This document shows, in pieces, positions 61,447 through 64,000 of a stretch of DNA of 64,000 nucleotides. The stretch's first letter is position 1, and each line of letters starts with the position of its first letter. Where the stretch lies: assembly GCA_963580455.1 (NCBI GenBank), contig OY756965.1, forward strand, positions 1,190,501 to 1,254,500, written 5' to 3'. The notes below the pieces were generated by a model, which was given only the letters and a program-made list of their open reading frames with translations, was not told the origin of the DNA and did no database searches. Source of the DNA: Euonymus europaeus (taxonomy: Eukaryota > Streptophyta > Magnoliopsida > Celastrales > Celastraceae). The translations under genes were made by a program, and so were the position numbers.

Positions 61447-62019
61447 TTGTTCGATTTGTATTGATTGTATTTAGAAGACCAGTAAATTGATTTAGATTCG
61501 TCATTTAAATCTTGTGTGAACTACTTCTATGGCGCTAATTTGTTTAAAAAGTAAAATTATGGTCCGGAAAGATTAATCTCTAATTTATAACAATTACACC
61601 AGTGCATTTGCATAAGAACTCTTAACCAAAGAGTTAGTCAATAATGGAGCAACTTCACCATTGTGTTGCTACCAACTGAAGACTGTCTAATGAACACAAA
61701 TGGTAAAAGCCATGTTGGAGAAACAAAAGGTGTACTACGGATCTTGCTTTAAAAATAAAAGTACAGATCAAAAGTATTTACCACAGCCTTCAAACCAGAT
61801 TATTCATGAAAAGTTTCATAGTTTACTGTACTTATCAGATCTGAAAGTTAGCAAGCACATATGATTTAATGTGAGAGAGATCACGACTGCATGCCCTATA
61901 CAAAATATCAGAGAAGGAAATATTGATAGTAAACGTTTATTGAAAGACAACAATAAGTGAGTAATTTCCAAGCAAAGAGTATGAAATATGGGACATCAAG
62001 TACATGAATGAGCAAATCC
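61447..62019. other. Region right of the Helitron-like end, no gene seen
   Basis: AT-rich, no recognisable exon on either strand. If the Helitron call is right, this is its internal sequence. Confidence 0.35.
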
Positions 62020-62430
62020 TCATTTATCCATAACTCCTACAGGGCCGGTAGCCAGTGCTATTGATCCATATATTTTGATGATATACAAAGGAGCTTCTTT
62101 CCCATTAAAAACCTGCAGGAACAGCTCCAAAGGCATCTTAATTGCAGAAATTGAGTCCTCTTTTCAGTAGTCCATTTATCACCTACTAAAATTCACAGGA
62201 TTTGTGGAAAAAAAATAAAAATTTGGCAAGGTAAAATCCAAAAAAGGAAAAAAAAATTGCAATCATAAATCCAAGACTGGAACAGCAAGAAGGAAAGGCT
62301 CCAGAACAAATGCAATGGAACTTACCCACAGTGCTGCTCCCATTCTCAAGAGTAATAGGAAAATGCAATGGAATGAGATCATCAATGGAATTACAGAAGA
62401 AAGCACATGCATTAGTTGCATTTAGTTCTA
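62020..62430 (-). other. Exon-like pieces of an unrecognised gene (minus strand)
   Basis: Two segments look like exons. The first, about 62430-62326, has a clear donor CTGTGG|GTAAGTT and can be read as LIPLHFPITLENGSSTV in one frame or MGAALW in another. The second, 62112-62020, follows an acceptor CCTGCAG and reads VFNGKEAPLYIIKI, then ALATGPVGVMDK and a stop. Joining them keeps the second frame only if the first ends in MGAALW, which has little upstream coding space. The family was not recognised. It may be a captured or decayed gene fragment. Confidence 0.35.
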
Positions 62431-62609
62431 GCCATCTTGGGACCTATTTATTGGACCAAAATCAACTAATAGGATTTAATATCAACCTAGTGGCTATAGT
62501 GCCCATCAATTTCTGTGTGAAGGAAGAAGAAAATAGGAGAGAAGATACTTCAGAGCCAGAGCCAGAAAAGAAACCCAAAACAAAGGTTATAATGCAACCA
62601 AAACATAAG

Positions 62610-62761
62610 CTAAACTCGATTAAGATGAACAAAAATTTGGTAGCCTCCGATCATCCATTGCTCGGGAAGAGCATCCATGTCATGATCAAACTCCCACAAA
62701 TGATGCTCCACTACCTTTTCCTCAAATAAGTCATATTGACTTGCATCAAATATTGCGTTAT
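62610..62761 (-). pseudogene. PAT1-like N-terminal exon fragment
   Basis: After an acceptor ACATTGTAG at 62762, the minus strand reads NAIFDASQYDLFEEKVVEHH, then DHDMDALPEQWMIGGY and a stop at 62610. The words FDASQY and the acidic text after it resemble the N-terminus of plant PAT1, the decapping activator. The remaining gene was not found nearby and the text is diverged, so a decayed or Helitron-captured fragment is most likely. The plus-strand open frame across it (62310-62729) is regarded as a shadow. Confidence 0.4.
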
Positions 62762-63130
62762 CTACAATGTCATAAGAGAATGGTCACCTATTTGAACCAA
62801 GAAGAACCATACAATGATGATAATGTCACTTCTTACAAAGATTATTTGATTTATTTCATAGGTTAAGCATAATCGTAGTAGGAAAAAATCGTGTAACCAA
62901 CAAAATTTGGACTCCTTGGGTTGTTAATCATGTTCCAATGCAACACACAAATAAAGTCTACATTAGATATAACCTATATTTCAAATCAATACATCAAAAG
63001 AATATACACATCAATATCCAATATCCTGATAGCTATTATTTTTTCTTAGAAACAATCCGTACCCCATTTGAATCTATCGATGTGATATATGCCTAAAAAT
63101 TTAGCTAAGAATTTCATAATTATTTCAATA
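62762..63130. other. AT-rich, nothing recognised
   Basis: No exon, RNA gene or repeat border supported on either strand. Confidence 0.4.
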
Positions 63131-64000
63131 AGATAGAATAAAAAATTTAGATGGTATGCAGCCATCCCAAAATAAGAACCTACAAAAGGAAGTCAAAGTT
63201 TGGACGATGATCAAGAAACAACAATTAAACAAAGATAGAGAAGAATTAAAACACACTTGCTCAGATTAAAGTTTGTAAACGCACTATTCTTGACTCGATA
63301 GTGACATCACCTGCAATAAAGATCACAAAGCATTAGTTAAGAAATACATAAAAAATTAGAAGAGTTGGTGAAGTGGCAAAATTGACATATGAGAAATTGC
63401 CATGAAAAGAACCACATGTATTTAGAAGGATCTCAGAGCTATCAAGGAAAAAAATATTCAGCCAGAAAACTAAAGGATAGCTGTCAACAGAAACCAAAGA
63501 GATGCAAATAAAACACAAAACCAATAAGAGATGTCGTAAACTTTAACAAAAAATAAACCTATAATCAAATCTATCCCCCTCAATTCAAATAAGACAGAAT
63601 AAAAAATTTAGATGGTATGCAGCCTTCCAAAATAAGAACTGAGAAAAGGAAGTTAAAGTTTAGACGATGATCAAGAAAGAACAATTAAACAAAGATAAGA
63701 AGAATTAAAACACACATGTTCATATTAAAGTTTGTAACGCATTATTCTTGCCATGACAGTGACATCACCTGCAAAAAGGATCACAAAGCATTAGTTATAT
63801 TTATAGTTCTAGCCATCTTGGAGCCTATAAACTGGACCAAAATTCCCCCTCAATTCAATAAGACAGAACAAAAAATTTAGATGGTATGTAGCCATCCCAA
63901 AAATGACAACCGAGAAAAAGAAGTTAAAGTTTGGACGATGATCAAGAAACCACAATTAAACAAAGATGAAGAAGAATTAAAACACACCTGTCCAGATTAA
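63131..64000 (+). repeat. Repeated units of about 270 bp running off the right edge
   Basis: Three copies start at about 63131, 63592 and 63861 with AGAYAGAAYAAAAAATTTAG, then ATGGTATGYAGCC, then GTTTRGACGATGATCAAGAA and AAACAAAGAT. The second and third are spaced 269 bp. The first carries about 190 bp of extra sequence before the next. A part of the unit (AGTTCTAGCCATCTTGGRRCCTAT, then TGGACCAAAAT) also occurs at about 62425-62462. Each unit holds a TGACATCACCTGCA word that would read as an acceptor on the minus strand. Confidence 0.75.

Noticed and set aside
62310..62729. 139-codon plus-strand open frame
   Set aside because: Overlaps splice-bordered, more gene-like text on the minus strand, and shows no family resemblance.

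Overview
This is a window of nuclear DNA from a flowering plant, most likely a eudicot. It is AT-rich, with many small GT-AG introns, short gene islands on the minus strand and long transposon-rich gaps. The protein families are plant ones: a phytepsin-type aspartic proteinase, a group IIb WRKY factor, an OSCA/CSC1 channel, a CLE peptide and a Tat/Ogre retrotransposon. No rRNA, tRNA, CRISPR or bacterial features were seen. Gene models were built by hand from splice sites, reading phase and remembered family resemblance; no database search was run.

Layout. The left part (about 1-38.6 kb) is a gene island. On the minus strand, from left to right, it holds: the 5' part of an aspartic proteinase (616-2225, rest beyond the left edge); a WRKY factor (6156-8246); a dienelactone-hydrolase family protein (15306-17950); an 11-exon OSCA1/CSC1-like mechanosensitive channel (20796-28988); a UFD1-domain protein with C-terminal zinc fingers (31751-34925); and a small RNase III-like protein (35843-38574). 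Between them lie MITEs, including four copies of one Tourist/Harbinger-like family flanked by TTA (two back to back), degenerate inverted repeats, microsatellites, a 25-base G run, and a broken RTF2-like fragment carrying a 320-bp insertion.

The right part (about 39-64 kb) is dominated by transposons. It contains a 750-bp solo LTR with a perfect 5-bp target duplication (39896-40645) and a 15.2-kb Tat/Ogre-type Ty3/gypsy retrotransposon (43912-59127). The large element has target duplication ACCTT, near-identical LTRs (three substitutions and one poly-T length change), a primer-binding site and a polypurine tract. It carries an extra ORF1 interrupted by one stop, a gag-protease ORF with a G-patch-like segment, a 247-bp intron whose removal is predicted to put gag-pro in frame with pol, and a pol ORF with RT, two RNase H domains and integrase. 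Its 3' non-coding region has about 55-bp tandem repeats.

Only 0.9 kb beyond the retrotransposon is a small intronless CLE signalling-peptide gene (60028-60249). The last 2.6 kb starts with a Helitron-like 3' end (hairpin plus CTAG, minus strand), followed by exon-like scraps, one resembling the N-terminus of PAT1, and a repeated 270-bp unit that runs off the right edge.

The cellular genes do not form a pathway; each is an independent transcription unit. The most notable items are the young, nearly intact intron-containing retrotransposon, the CLE gene beside it, the divergent OSCA exon with a second in-frame donor, and the shared-TTA MITE pair.
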